From contig NZ_CP035534.1 of the NCBI RefSeq assembly GCF_009068765.1, positions 1,736,001-1,800,000 on the forward strand: a DNA stretch of 64,000 nucleotides, in the 5' to 3' direction. This stretch comes from Sulfurimonas hydrogeniphila (GTDB lineage: Bacteria; Campylobacterota; Campylobacteria; Campylobacterales; Sulfurimonadaceae). Position 1 is the stretch's first letter, and the number at the start of each line of letters is the position of its first letter. The translations under genes were made by a program, and so were the position numbers. The notes under the pieces are model-generated. The model had not been told where the DNA came from. It ran no database searches and saw nothing but the letters and a program-made list of their open reading frames with translations. Below, piece after piece: positions 29,429-38,994 of this stretch.

Positions 29429-30819
29429 GAGCGGTAATTAGAGAAGGAATCGGCGTATTTCACCCTCAGGGATTCCTTGACGGTTCGTCAGGAAGTTCCT
29501 TTCTGAGCATAGAAGATATAGATGCCACACTCAAAAGCAATGCTTCGATGATTCTTGTTTCACTAAAAAAAGTTATTTTCTTCAACAGAAACGGTTTGGA
29601 CACTTTTGTAAAAATGTTTCAAAAAGTCAGAAGCAAAAACCATATAATCGTCGGTTTTTGTGATTATGACAAAAAGAAATATGATGCTTTTAAAAAATTT
29701 TATGATGGCGATTTAAGTTTTTCACTCTTTAAAACTCAGCAAATCGCTTCTCTGTTTGCAGACGGGTTCAAAGAAAAAAATAAAAATATACTGCTTTACA
29801 GTGAAGACAAGTCACAAAGAGCCGCTCTGGCAATAGAGTTGCACAACAATGGCCACAACCCGATAGTTGCACAGACAAAAGAAGAGTTTTTGCAAAAAGC
29901 AAAAGTAGAAAATGCCTATGATGTCATCATAGAAGACACATATCTCGGGCAAATGGGACAAAAAGTTGCAACAAGAGTCACAGGCAATGCCATCATATAC
30001 ACTGTTTCTTCATTTTTGGATGCGGAAATAGGCAATACTTTTAATATAGCCTATCACAACAACTCCCTGCATGTCGGTTTTAGACTTTTTATCTTTGATG
30101 CCTACAAAGTTGTCAGTATGAACATTCATGCTCTTAATTTTTTCTCAAAGCTTGCATCATCTTCTGCCGAATACAATGCCACCATATGTTTTGTAGGCAT
30201 GTCTTTTGACAAAACACCTCTTTCTTTCAAAGAGACACTTGAAGATGCCGGCATCATGTTTTTTGAACAGATGGATGATATTTTGCAAAACAAAGAACTT
30301 TTGGACGAACTTGGTGCCAGCAGTGCAGCTGCGACAAAGAACAAACGTGCACTTAACAAAGTACTGGTGACAGAACTGCCAAGATTTATTGATGCAACTG
30401 TAGCCACTATAGAGATGATGACCAATTCAAAAGCCATCAAAGATGCGGCAAAAGTAGACAAAATTGAAATTACTGACAAAGATGGAAAAATAGCGAGCTC
30501 TATCGGTTTTTACGGAGACATTGACGGCATGGTTATGCTTGTTTTTCCGCTGGGCATTGCGAAAAAAGCCTGCGAACTGCTTATTGGGGAGAGTACTGAC
30601 GACAAAGAGATGATACTTGATACTCTGGCTGAACTTGTCAACATTGTCGGAGGAAAAGTAAAAACACTTTTGGCAGACGAACACATCAGTGTGGATATTA
30701 CCCTTCCTAGAACCTACCATAATGTTGAAGGACTGCTAGAAGTTGCCAAAGGAAAAAAAGGTGTTCAGGTTGATTTATCCTTTGATAATGACAAGTTTTT
30801 GTTTTTCTTAACAAGGTAA
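29425..30819 (+). CDS. Three-domain signalling protein with C-terminal CheX-like phosphatase domain
   Basis: A 464-residue cytosolic protein. Residues 1-110 look like a STAS-type or similar alpha/beta domain. Residues 115-230 resemble a response-regulator fold (NILLYSEDKSQRAALAIEL) but have no clear phospho-acceptor pattern. Residues 300-464 match CheX/CheC: the ELVNIVGG helix carries the paired Glu and Asn that these phosphatases use to dephosphorylate CheY. It is coupled to the HDOD gene upstream, so the pair probably forms one signalling unit acting on a receiver protein. The N-terminal domain calls are weaker than the CheX call. Confidence 0.72.
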   Translation: MRAVIREGIGVFHPQGFLDGSSGSSFLSIEDIDATLKSNASMILVSLKKVIFFNRNGLDTFVKMFQKVRSKNHIIVGFCDYDKKKYDAFKKFYDGDLSFSLFKTQQIASLFADGFKEKNKNILLYSEDKSQRAALAIELHNNGHNPIVAQTKEEFLQKAKVENAYDVIIEDTYLGQMGQKVATRVTGNAIIYTVSSFLDAEIGNTFNIAYHNNSLHVGFRLFIFDAYKVVSMNIHALNFFSKLASSSAEYNATICFVGMSFDKTPLSFKETLEDAGIMFFEQMDDILQNKELLDELGASSAAATKNKRALNKVLVTELPRFIDATVATIEMMTNSKAIKDAAKVDKIEITDKDGKIASSIGFYGDIDGMVMLVFPLGIAKKACELLIGESTDDKEMILDTLAELVNIVGGKVKTLLADEHISVDITLPRTYHNVEGLLEVAKGKKGVQVDLSFDNDKFLFFLTR

Positions 30820-30864
30820 AAGCTATTATAGTTTATAATTCCACAATAATTTAAAAGGAAGAAT

Positions 30865-31506
30865 ATGCAAGTAGCCCCTAGCGTTCTCTCGGCAGACTTT
30901 GGAAATTTGGCACGGGATGTACAGGAAATATGTGAAGCGGAATGTGATCTGGTACATGTAGATGTCATGGACGGGCATTTTGTACCCAATCTGACGATAG
31001 GGCCGGTTGTGGTTTCGGCTATAGCCAAAGCTGCCACAAAACCCCTGGATATTCATCTTATGGTCGAGAACAACACCTTTTTTGTAGAGCTTTTCGCACC
31101 TCTGCAGCCAAAATATATCTCTTTTCATATAGAAGAAGAAAAACACCCGCATAGGCTCATACAAAAAATCCGCTCTCTTGGTATCAAACCCTCTATAGTG
31201 CTCAATCCCAACACAATTCCCGAAGAATTGGAATACCTTCTTGGTGATTTGGATATGGTTTTGCTTATGAGTGTGAATCCTGGTTTTGGAGGGCAATCTT
31301 TCATAGATTCCGTACTTCCAAAAGCAAAAAAACTTGATGCTATGAGGAAAAGACTCAATCCCGAATGTCTTATCCAGGTAGACGGCGGGGTAAGTGACAA
31401 AAATATCCATGCACTCAAAGAAGCCGGCGTTGATGTTGTTGTTGCCGGCAGCTATGTTTTCAAGCACGAAGACAGAGCCAAAGCGATAAAGAGCTTACAA
31501 ATATAA
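30865..31506 (+). CDS. rpe: Ribulose-phosphate 3-epimerase
   Basis: A 213-residue TIM-barrel enzyme interconverting ribulose 5-phosphate and xylulose 5-phosphate. Family motifs are complete: SVLSADFGNL, HVDVMDGHFVPN with metal-binding His and Asp, HLMV, NPGFGGQ and VDGGV. An AAGGAAG ribosome-binding site and a TATAAT box at 30834-30839 precede it. Its stop overlaps the trpF ATG. Confidence 0.97.
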   Translation: MQVAPSVLSADFGNLARDVQEICEAECDLVHVDVMDGHFVPNLTIGPVVVSAIAKAATKPLDIHLMVENNTFFVELFAPLQPKYISFHIEEEKHPHRLIQKIRSLGIKPSIVLNPNTIPEELEYLLGDLDMVLLMSVNPGFGGQSFIDSVLPKAKKLDAMRKRLNPECLIQVDGGVSDKNIHALKEAGVDVVVAGSYVFKHEDRAKAIKSLQI

Positions 31507-32090
31507 TGCGTACAAAAATCTGCGGTATTACCTCTTATGAGGATGCTATGACGGCAATAGATGCCGGAGCTGATGCACTTGGATTTGTATTTTATGAAAA
31601 ATCTCCACGCTGCTTAACACCTGCTGAGGCAAAAAAAATTATTCAAAAACTTCCTCCTTTTGTTGAGAAAGTAGCCCTCTTTGTCAACGTCGATGCACAG
31701 ACAGTCAATGCTACATGTAAAGAGGTTGGTGCGACACTTGCCCAGATTCATTTTGAAGCAGACGAAGCATTTTATGAAGCACTGAAAATCCCTCATATCA
31801 AAGTTATAAGAGCACAAAAAAAAGAAGATGTCCTCCAATATGCTGATGAGTACAGACTTGTTGATGCCTACTGTGAAGCATATGGCGGTGCAGGAAAACA
31901 ACTTAATGCAGAATGGTTTGAGGGCGTTGAGTGTTCCAAAATAATTCTTGCCGGCGGCTTAACTCCCGACAACATTCAGGCTCTGAAAAAGTACAGTTTT
32001 TATGCTTTTGATGTCAGCAGCGGTGTAGAAATATCACACGGGAAAAAAGATGCAGCTAAAGTAAGAGAGTTTATACACAATGCTCACTGA
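31506..32090 (+). CDS. trpF: Phosphoribosylanthranilate isomerase
   Basis: A 194-residue TIM-barrel enzyme of tryptophan synthesis. Seen motifs: KICGIT with catalytic Cys, GFVFYEKSPR, the VFVN strand, a catalytic Asp in LVDAYCEAYGG, LAGGLTPDN and DVSSGVE. It overlaps rpe by one base and the DnaQ-like gene by 11 bases. No other trp gene is in the window, so trpF is separated from any trp operon. Confidence 0.96.
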   Translation: MRTKICGITSYEDAMTAIDAGADALGFVFYEKSPRCLTPAEAKKIIQKLPPFVEKVALFVNVDAQTVNATCKEVGATLAQIHFEADEAFYEALKIPHIKVIRAQKKEDVLQYADEYRLVDAYCEAYGGAGKQLNAEWFEGVECSKIILAGGLTPDNIQALKKYSFYAFDVSSGVEISHGKKDAAKVREFIHNAH

Positions 32091-32889
32091 TAATTTCAAT
32101 CTTGATGCCAAGAGCATTTCACGACTCTCTTCACGCGGGCTCTCTTTAAAAACACTCAAAGAGCAACTGAGCGAAGAACTTGAACTTTCCATAGAACTCT
32201 GGAAAGCACAGGGTTTACATGTAATCAGACACCAGGGATATTACTATTTCGATACAAAATTTATTCCTATCCATCAGGCAGAATTCTGTATCGTTGATAT
32301 CGAAACAAACGGTTCAAAAATAGAAAAACACCAGATCATTGAAATTGCTGCTGTAAAAGTAAAAAATGGAATAATCATAGACAGATTTGAATCTTTGGTC
32401 CATACCAAAGAAATTAATCCTCATATCACGGAGATTACAGGCATAACTGTCGATGATACAACAAATGCGCCTCAACTCAAAGATGTTCTGCAACGATTTA
32501 AACTCTTCTTGGGTAATGCCGTGTTTGTTGCCCATGATGTCAAATTTGATTACAGCTTTATATCCAAAAGCCTGCAAAAAATCGGCTTGGAACCCCTGCT
32601 AAACAGGAGTCTCTGTTCTCTTGCCTTGGCTGAAAGAACTATTGTCTCTTACAGATATGCACTTTCCTATCTGAATGAAACACTGCGATTAAATCCGGAA
32701 GCCAGGCATCACAGAGCCATGAGCGATGTCATTACAACCTATGGACTGTTTTTGTTAAGTCTGGAGAATTTGGATGAAGATATAAAAACGGTAGAAGATT
32801 TAATTAAGTTTTCAAAAGAGGCGCCAAGGCTGAAACGCCCAAAATTTGATCCTCTTTTAGAGATAAAAAAAGAGGAAAAAGAGCAGTAG
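32080..32889 (+). CDS. dnaQ: DnaQ-like 3'-5' exonuclease (DNA polymerase III epsilon type)
   Basis: A 269-residue DEDDh exonuclease. After about 70 residues of extra N-terminal sequence the Exo I motif appears as VDIETNG (D and E), Exo II as HDVKFDYSF (D) and Exo III as HHRAMSDV (H and D), so all catalytic acids are present. The proofreading subunit role is likely from the family and from its place beside rpe, as in C. jejuni. The N-terminal extension has no recognised domain. Its stop is three bases from the convergent accA stop. Confidence 0.9.
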   Translation: MLTDNFNLDAKSISRLSSRGLSLKTLKEQLSEELELSIELWKAQGLHVIRHQGYYYFDTKFIPIHQAEFCIVDIETNGSKIEKHQIIEIAAVKVKNGIIIDRFESLVHTKEINPHITEITGITVDDTTNAPQLKDVLQRFKLFLGNAVFVAHDVKFDYSFISKSLQKIGLEPLLNRSLCSLALAERTIVSYRYALSYLNETLRLNPEARHHRAMSDVITTYGLFLLSLENLDEDIKTVEDLIKFSKEAPRLKRPKFDPLLEIKKEEKEQ

Positions 32890-32891
32890 AG

Positions 32892-33827
32892 TTACTCCTT
32901 GAAAGCACCCGGTTTTGTGAGTTTTGCATAGCGTGCATTCATTCTCTCTTCTTCACTCATAGCTTTTAATTCGTCCACTTTTTGTAAAAAATACTCCTTA
33001 AGAACCTGTGCTGCTTTTTCTTTTTCTCTGTGTGCTCCGATTAAAGGCTCATCTATAATATCGTCAATCAAATCAAGCTCTTTTAAATCTGCACTGGTGA
33101 TTTTAAGTGCGTTTGTAGCAGTTTCTACTTTTTTAGGATCATTCCAAAGAATTGCAGCACATCCCTCAGGCGAGATAACACTGAAGATAGAATAACGCAT
33201 CATTGCAAATTTATCGGCAACGCCGATGGCAAGAGCACCGCCGGAACCGCCCTCTCCTATAACAATAGAAACCGTAGGAATTTTCAGTTCTGCCAGTTCA
33301 AGCAGATTTCTCGCAATAGCCTCGCTCTGGTTTCTCTCTTCTGCCCCTATACCAGGATAGGCACCCGGTGTGTCTACAAGCATAAGAAGCGGAATATTGA
33401 ATTTTTCTGCTAATTTAGCGGCACGGAGTGCTTTTCTGTAGCCTTCAGGATGCGGCATACCAAAATTTCGCTTCAACTTGTTTTTTGTTCCACGCCCTTT
33501 TTGCTCGCCGATAACCATAACTTTTTGATTGTCAATATACCCAATATAACAAAGAATAGCGGCATCATCACGGAAATGTCTGTCTCCGTGTATTTCATAC
33601 TTGTCTCTCATTATAAGATTAATATAATCCAGTGCATAAGGACGATCAAGATGGCGTGCCAGTTGAAGCTTTTGAAAGTCAGAAAGATTTTTATAAATCT
33701 TTGTAACTTCCTTATCTAATTTCTTTTTCAACTCTTCAACTGCGCCTTGATCATGGCGAACCTGTGCAGAGATTATATCTTCTTGAATAGCTTTTATTTT
33801 ATATTCAAAGTCTAAGTATGTAGCCAA
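32892..33827 (-). CDS. accA: Acetyl-CoA carboxylase carboxyltransferase subunit alpha
   Basis: A 311-residue crotonase-fold subunit which, with AccD, transfers carboxyl from biotin to acetyl-CoA to form malonyl-CoA. Seen: the N-terminal helical part, GDRHFRDD, the long G-rich segment around [14 protein letters not shown] and the oxyanion segment [12 protein letters not shown]. Length is normal. It lies 16 bases after fabF on the same strand, joining malonyl-CoA supply to the elongation genes. AccD is not in the window. Confidence 0.97.
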   Translation of the reverse strand: MATYLDFEYKIKAIQEDIISAQVRHDQGAVEELKKKLDKEVTKIYKNLSDFQKLQLARHLDRPYALDYINLIMRDKYEIHGDRHFRDDAAILCYIGYIDNQKVMVIGEQKGRGTKNKLKRNFGMPHPEGYRKALRAAKLAEKFNIPLLMLVDTPGAYPGIGAEERNQSEAIARNLLELAELKIPTVSIVIGEGGSGGALAIGVADKFAMMRYSIFSVISPEGCAAILWNDPKKVETATNALKITSADLKELDLIDDIIDEPLIGAHREKEKAAQVLKEYFLQKVDELKAMSEEERMNARYAKLTKPGAFKE

Positions 33828-33843
33828 ATTAAATCCTTGTCAA

Positions 33844-35061
33844 TTAGATTTTTTTGAATATAAGAACGCCGTTTGTTCCGCCAAAACCAAATGAGTTACT
33901 CATAACAATGTTTAGATCTGCTTTTCTCGCACCTTCAGTAACATAATCCAAGTCACAGTTTTCATCAGGTGTTTCATAGTTGATTGTCGGAGGAATGATA
34001 CCGTCCCGCATCGCCATCAAACATGTAACAGCCTCTATACCGCCTGCTGCACCGAGACAGTGACCGATCTGTCCTTTGATAGAGCTCATCGGAGGACAGT
34101 TTTCTTTTCCGCCCAAAAGATCTTTCAGCGCTGCTGTTTCATTTTTATCATTTACCGGTGTACTGGTTCCATGTGCGTTGACATAATCAAGTTTCGGTTC
34201 ACCTGCCATTTTATAGGCAGCTTTCATCGCACGGGCAGGACCGTCCAATGATGGTGTTGTAATATGATTCGCATCACCGCTTTCACCAAAACCGATAATT
34301 TCACCGTATATTTTTGCACCACGCGCAACTGCATCTTCGTATGTTTCCAAAACAAGAGCCGCAGCCCCCTCTCCCATAACAAAACCGTCACGATTTGCGT
34401 CAAAAGGACGAGAGGCATGCTTGGGATCATCATTTCTTGTAGAGAGTGCTTTCATCGCGGCAAATCCGCCGACTCCCACACCTGTTATAGCAGACTCTGC
34501 CGAGACAACCAGCATTTTATCGGCTCCGCCGCATATAATGGTTTTTACCGCTTCACTGATTGCATGTGTTCCTGCGGCACAGGCTGTTACACTTGAAAGG
34601 TTTGGTCCTTTTGTTCCGTGTTCTATAGAAACGAATCCTCCCAGCATATTTACAAGAGCACCCGGAATAAAAAACGGAGAAATTCTTCTTGGTCCGCGAG
34701 TCTCTAAAATAACAGAACTTTTCTCAATGGAAGGGAGTCCGCCGATTCCTGAACCTGCACTGATTCCGAATCGCTCCATATCTGTATCTTCAGGAAGTGC
34801 CGCATCTTCCATCGCTTCTTTGGCAGCTTTGAGTCCAAGGTGGATAAATCTGTCTGCTTTTTTTACTTCTTTGGGAGGCATAACCGTAGCAGGATCAAAG
34901 TCTTTGACTTCTCCGGCTATTTTTACACTGAATTTTTCAGGGTCAAATATAGTGATGATGTCTATTCCGCATTCACCGTCACATATAGCTTTAAAAGAAC
35001 TCTCTTTATCGTGACCTACTGAATTTATCATTCCCAGACCTGTAACTACCACTCTTTTCAT
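33844..35061 (-). CDS. fabF: Beta-ketoacyl-ACP synthase II
   Basis: A 405-residue thiolase-fold condensing enzyme for fatty-acid elongation. The catalytic triad is complete: Cys in VTACAAGTHA, His in NAHGTSTPVND and His in GHCLGAAGG. GFGGTNG closes the protein. The start is the ATG of MKRVVVTGLG, with GGAG about ten bases upstream; 14 codons of open frame before it are not family sequence. A hairpin lies between acpP and this gene. Confidence 0.97.
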   Translation of the reverse strand: MKRVVVTGLGMINSVGHDKESSFKAICDGECGIDIITIFDPEKFSVKIAGEVKDFDPATVMPPKEVKKADRFIHLGLKAAKEAMEDAALPEDTDMERFGISAGSGIGGLPSIEKSSVILETRGPRRISPFFIPGALVNMLGGFVSIEHGTKGPNLSSVTACAAGTHAISEAVKTIICGGADKMLVVSAESAITGVGVGGFAAMKALSTRNDDPKHASRPFDANRDGFVMGEGAAALVLETYEDAVARGAKIYGEIIGFGESGDANHITTPSLDGPARAMKAAYKMAGEPKLDYVNAHGTSTPVNDKNETAALKDLLGGKENCPPMSSIKGQIGHCLGAAGGIEAVTCLMAMRDGIIPPTINYETPDENCDLDYVTEGARKADLNIVMSNSFGFGGTNGVLIFKKI

Positions 35062-35132
35062 TGAATATTCTCCATAAAATAATAAAATACTTTTAAAAAT
35101 CAATACAAAAATTAACTATTAAAAATATTTGC

Positions 35133-35161
35133 TTTCAAAGAGATGACTAACCTCTTTGAAA
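35133..35161 (-). terminator. Hairpin between acpP and fabF (likely partial terminator or processing site)
   Basis: On the minus strand, TTTCAAAGAG and its exact complement CTCTTTGAAA form a 10-bp stem with a nine-base loop, starting 15 bases after the acpP stop. The following U content is modest, so read-through into fabF is likely. This would let acpP mRNA be more abundant than fabF mRNA. Confidence 0.6.
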
Positions 35162-35175
35162 AATTAAAAAACTGA

Positions 35176-35403
35176 CTACTTGTTTTCGATATAGTTTACA
35201 ACATCTTGAACAGTTTGAATTTTTTCAGCTTCATCATCAGGAATTTCGATGTCGAATTTTTCTTCAAGAGCCATTACCAGTTCTACAACATCAAGACTGT
35301 CTGCACCTAAATCTTCTACGAATTTTGAATCCGGTTTTACTTCATCTGGGTTAACGCTTAACTGCTCAACTACTACTTCTTTAATATCATCTAAAAGTGC
35401 CAT
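35176..35403 (-). CDS. acpP: Acyl carrier protein
   Basis: A 75-residue four-helix acidic protein. The phosphopantetheine attachment Ser is in [11 protein letters not shown], about residue 36, with the acidic helix II ([13 protein letters not shown]) recognised by fatty-acid enzymes. Neighbours fabG and fabF confirm that it serves fatty-acid synthesis. An AGGAG ribosome-binding site precedes it. Confidence 0.98.
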   Translation of the reverse strand: MALLDDIKEVVVEQLSVNPDEVKPDSKFVEDLGADSLDVVELVMALEEKFDIEIPDDEAEKIQTVQDVVNYIENK

Positions 35404-35466
35404 TATAGCTCCTGTTTTTTTAAGTTTAAAATCCTGTAATTATAGCATAAATATCTTAGAGGACAT

Positions 35467-36213
35467 TTATGCCATGTTCATTCCGCCGTTAACTTTTAAA
35501 GTTTCTCCCGTAATGTAACTTGCATAGTCCGAAAGTAAAAAAGCTGTTGCGTTTGCCACCTCTTTTGCATCACCGAAACGGTTCATAGGAATCTTGTCTG
35601 TAAAACTTTTTTTCACCTCATCACTCAGCACTTCTGTCATTTCAGTTGCAATAAATCCCGGTGTGATAGTGTTGTATCGTATACCGCTTGTCGCAGCTTC
35701 AATTGCAAAGCTTTTTGTCATTGCGATAACCCCGCCTTTGCTCGCTGCATAGTTTGTCTGTCCGCCGTTTCCTGTTTCGCCTACAATCGAAGCAATATTG
35801 ACAACCGAACCGAATTTTTTCTTTCGCATAACTTTCATAGATTCGCGACATCCGATAAAAGCAGAGGTAAGATTAGCGTTAATAACAGCCATAAAATCTT
35901 CTGTTTTCATACGCAATGCCAGCTTGTCTTTTGTAATGCCTGCATTGTTTACAAGATAGGAAAGCTCACCGTCCGCATCCACTATTGTCTTTATCCCGTC
36001 AATAAAAGCTGCCTCATCGGTTACATCAAACCCGATAACCGCCGCACTGCCTCCCTCTGCTTCGATTGCCTCTTTTACCGCATCCGCTTCTTTTGCGCCG
36101 CTTCTGTAGTTTATCCACACCTTTAGACCAAATCCCGCCAAAGTTTTGGCGATTTCTGCACCTATTCCACGGCTTGCGCCTGTTACTAAAACATTTTTTC
36201 CGCTAAATTTCAT
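35467..36213 (-). CDS. fabG: 3-oxoacyl-ACP reductase FabG
   Basis: A 248-residue short-chain dehydrogenase that reduces beta-ketoacyl-ACP with NADPH. Seen: nucleotide-binding GASRGIG at residues 12-18, NNAG, catalytic Ser in NIASIVGE and the YxxxK pair in NYAASKGG. It ends with the GETLKVNGGM segment of FabG. A -10 box (TATAAT on the minus strand, 36278-36283) lies upstream, and the intervening leader contains a REP-like hairpin repeat. Confidence 0.96.
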   Translation of the reverse strand: MKFSGKNVLVTGASRGIGAEIAKTLAGFGLKVWINYRSGAKEADAVKEAIEAEGGSAAVIGFDVTDEAAFIDGIKTIVDADGELSYLVNNAGITKDKLALRMKTEDFMAVINANLTSAFIGCRESMKVMRKKKFGSVVNIASIVGETGNGGQTNYAASKGGVIAMTKSFAIEAATSGIRYNTITPGFIATEMTEVLSDEVKKSFTDKIPMNRFGDAKEVANATAFLLSDYASYITGETLKVNGGMNMA

Positions 36214-36248
36214 TATACCTTCCTTTAATTTTTTTGTAAAACACCCAG

Positions 36249-36271
36249 GCCTGCACTGAAGTACGGGTTCC
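36249..36271 (+). repeat. REP-like hairpin repeat, copy 1
   Basis: A 23-base element of the family GCCYGCACTGAARTACGGG plus TTCC. The stem pairs CCTG with CGGG (one G-U). It lies in the fabG-gpmI gap. On the minus strand it begins about where fabG transcription should start, given the -10 box at 36278-36283. A partly matching inverted stretch at about 36291-36310 may be a decayed second arm. Confidence 0.7.
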
Positions 36272-36356
36272 TGAAAAATTATACATTTTCGGAATCGGCA
36301 CTTTTTATGCTAAAGCATGAGTTGTGAGAAAACTGAATTTTTTTCTGTAGTGTCGG

Positions 36357-37838
36357 CTATACTTCTACCAAAGCTCCATCCATCTCTTTTGGAATCGGAA
36401 GTTCCATCAGCTTTAAAACCGTCGGGGCTATGTTGTTGAGCCCGCCCGGTTTTACTTTTTCAACACCCTGTGCATCCACAAAGCACCATACTTTTCCGAC
36501 CGTATGGTTTGTCAGCACATTGCCGTTTTCGTCCCGCATCTCTTCACAGTTTCCATGATCGCTTGTCAACACAAATGCATACTCTTTTTCTTTTGCTTTG
36601 GCATATATTTTTCCCAACTCTTCGTCAACAGCCTCGACAGCTTTCTTTGCCGCTTCAAAATCACCGGTATGTCCGACCATATCTCCGTTGGCAAAATTTA
36701 CCACTATAAAGTCATACTCCCCGTCCATTGCCTTACGAACAGCCTCACCAACCTCTTTTGCACTCATTTCCGGTTTCATATCATATGTTTTCACATTTGG
36801 CGAGGGAATCAAAACCCGTGTTTCATTTTCATACGGTTCATCAATTCCGCCGTTAAAGAAAAAGGTCACATGTGCGTATTTTTCCGTCTCTGCGGTATGT
36901 AACTGACGAAGCCCTGCGCTGGCAATCACTTCAGCCAAAGTATTTTTTGGCACATCTTTTCTAAACATCACAGGATAGGGAAAATTTTTGTCATATTCGG
37001 TAATTGTTGCAAGGTTTACATGCTGTACTTTTCTTTCAAATTTTGTAAAATTTTCATCAGCCAGTGCCGTTACCATTTCTCGCATTCTGTCACTTCTGAA
37101 ATTTACAGTAAGGACACTGTCTCCCTCTTTCATCCCCTCATATCCTGCAAATGCAGTCGGCTCGACAAACTCATCGGTTTCTCCAAGTGAATAAGAGTGC
37201 CCTATATAGACTTCAGGCGTCATGTCTGTTTGCGGTTGTGCAGATACAATAGCATCATAGGCACGCTTGATCCGTTCCCAGCGGTTATCTCTGTCCATTG
37301 CATAAAAACGCCCGGATATGGAAGCAATTGTTACATTTTCATTCAAATGCTTTTTTACTTCTTCTAAATATTTTTGTGCCGATGTTGGAGAGACATCTCT
37401 TCCGTCTGTAATAAGATGCAAAAAGACTTTTTTGCCGTTTTTTGCCGCAATATCAGCTATACCCATAAAATGATCTATATGCGAGTGCACTCCGCCGTCA
37501 CTCATCAATCCAATTAAATGCAGCCTGTCCGATTTTTGAAAAAGCTCTTGCAAAACTTCATTCTGTTCCAAAGAACCGTCTTTAAGTGCCAATGATATTT
37601 TGACCAGATCCTGATACAGAACACGTCCGCTGCCTATACTCATATGCCCAACTTCAGAGTTGCCCATCTGACCCTCGGGAAGTCCGACACTCAAACCAAA
37701 GGTTTCTATAAGAGCGTGCGGCACTTCATTAAAAAATTTGTCATACGCAGGTTTATTTGCATTATAAAATGCATTATGCTCTGTTTTTTCACAGTAGCCA
37801 ATACCGTCTGTTATGACTAAAATTGCTTTTTTACTCAA
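36357..37838 (-). CDS. gpmI: 2,3-bisphosphoglycerate-independent phosphoglycerate mutase
   Basis: A 493-residue alkaline-phosphatase-superfamily enzyme interconverting 3- and 2-phosphoglycerate. It shows ITDGIGY with the metal Asp, the catalytic Ser in MGNSEVGH, GRDVSP, RSDRMRE and the metal site SDHGNCEEM. The start is taken as TTG (LSKKAILVITDG) with AGGA about eight bases upstream; the open frame runs 19 codons further but those residues are not family sequence. It is divergent from mraY. Confidence 0.95.
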   Translation of the reverse strand: MSKKAILVITDGIGYCEKTEHNAFYNANKPAYDKFFNEVPHALIETFGLSVGLPEGQMGNSEVGHMSIGSGRVLYQDLVKISLALKDGSLEQNEVLQELFQKSDRLHLIGLMSDGGVHSHIDHFMGIADIAAKNGKKVFLHLITDGRDVSPTSAQKYLEEVKKHLNENVTIASISGRFYAMDRDNRWERIKRAYDAIVSAQPQTDMTPEVYIGHSYSLGETDEFVEPTAFAGYEGMKEGDSVLTVNFRSDRMREMVTALADENFTKFERKVQHVNLATITEYDKNFPYPVMFRKDVPKNTLAEVIASAGLRQLHTAETEKYAHVTFFFNGGIDEPYENETRVLIPSPNVKTYDMKPEMSAKEVGEAVRKAMDGEYDFIVVNFANGDMVGHTGDFEAAKKAVEAVDEELGKIYAKAKEKEYAFVLTSDHGNCEEMRDENGNVLTNHTVGKVWCFVDAQGVEKVKPGGLNNIAPTVLKLMELPIPKEMDGALVEV

Positions 37839-37927
37839 TTTTATTCCTATTAATAATTTTCTTGCGTGATTATACTCATATAATGTCACTTTCAAATAAC
37901 AAACAAGACTCTAATCAGGACAAATAT

Positions 37928-38989
37928 TTGCTATATTTTATACATCAGTTTCTCGACATAAATATTTTAGGCTATATTACTATTCGTGCCGGAATCGCTT
38001 TTTTTATTGCCCTCACTCTTACATTGTACTTAATGCCAAAATTTATACGCTGGGCCCAAAAAACATCCAGTGTGCAGCCTATTAACGAATGGGCACCGCA
38101 AAGACATCAGGAAAAAGTCTCGACGCCTACAATGGGAGGCATCGTCTTTATAGGTGCTACCATTATTGCCACACTTCTGACAGTCCGTCTTGACAATGCG
38201 TATGCTTTGGCCGGACTGCTTACCCTTGTGCTTTTTTCACTCATAGGCTTTTGGGATGATTTTGCAAAAATCAAAAAAAATGAAAATCTTGCAGGCTTTA
38301 AAGCAAGAACAAAACTGCTGCTTCAAATCATTTCAGCCCTTGCTGTTTCGTGTTTTTTATGTTACTTTGCTGATTTTAACACCGATTTGTATGTGCCTTT
38401 TTTAAAAACACCTCTTCTTGACATGGGTGCATTTGCCGTTCTTTTATGGGTTTTGGTCATTATTTCCACTTCCAATGCAGTCAACCTGACAGACGGACTC
38501 GACGGTCTTGCAACAGTGCCTTCCATCGTTGCCCTTGCCACTTTCAGTATTATCATCTATATTATAGGCAATGTCAAAATCAGTGCTTACCTGCTCATGC
38601 CTCATTTTGAGGTCAGTGAAGTAGCCATTATTGCCAGTGCCCTCATAGGTGCGCTTACAGGATTTTTGTGGTACAACTGCCATCCTGCAGAAGTATTTAT
38701 GGGAGACAGCGGTTCTTTGACCATAGGCGCATTTTTGGGATATCTGGCAATTATCAGTAAAAGCGAAATACTTCTGCTCCTGATTGGTTCCATCTTCGTT
38801 ATAGAGACGCTTTCTGTTATTCTTCAGGTAGGCAGCTTCAAGCTCCGTAAAAAACGGGTCTTTTTAATGGCGCCGATTCACCATCATTTTGAAATGAAAA
38901 AATGGGCGGAAAACAAAATTATCGTCCGTTTTTGGATTATTGCTATTCTTTCGAATATTTTGGCACTCATCACACTCAAAATCAGGTAG
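37928..38989 (+). CDS. mraY: Phospho-N-acetylmuramoyl-pentapeptide transferase
   Basis: A 353-residue ten-helix membrane enzyme that makes lipid I for peptidoglycan. The family motifs are complete: TPTMGGIVF, LDDFAK-like WDDFAK, NAVNLTDGLDGLA with catalytic Asp, GDSGSLTIG and the APIHHHFE loop. The start is taken as TTG because AGGA lies seven bases upstream and the result has the usual Campylobacterota length. An ATG at 37883 would add 15 polar residues; a TATACT box six bases before that ATG makes it a possible leaderless start. Confidence 0.94.
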   Translation: MLYFIHQFLDINILGYITIRAGIAFFIALTLTLYLMPKFIRWAQKTSSVQPINEWAPQRHQEKVSTPTMGGIVFIGATIIATLLTVRLDNAYALAGLLTLVLFSLIGFWDDFAKIKKNENLAGFKARTKLLLQIISALAVSCFLCYFADFNTDLYVPFLKTPLLDMGAFAVLLWVLVIISTSNAVNLTDGLDGLATVPSIVALATFSIIIYIIGNVKISAYLLMPHFEVSEVAIIASALIGALTGFLWYNCHPAEVFMGDSGSLTIGAFLGYLAIISKSEILLLLIGSIFVIETLSVILQVGSFKLRKKRVFLMAPIHHHFEMKKWAENKIIVRFWIIAILSNILALITLKIR

Positions 38990-38994
38990 AAAAC

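Noticed and set aside
37823-37927. Longer MraY start upstream of the TTG
   Set aside because: The extra residues are polar, absent in family members, and the TTG has a good AGGA; kept only as an alternative for the ATG at 37883.
38902-38994. N-terminal extension of PurN
   Set aside because: It overlaps the end of mraY in another frame and precedes the family start MKNIAILSSHNG.
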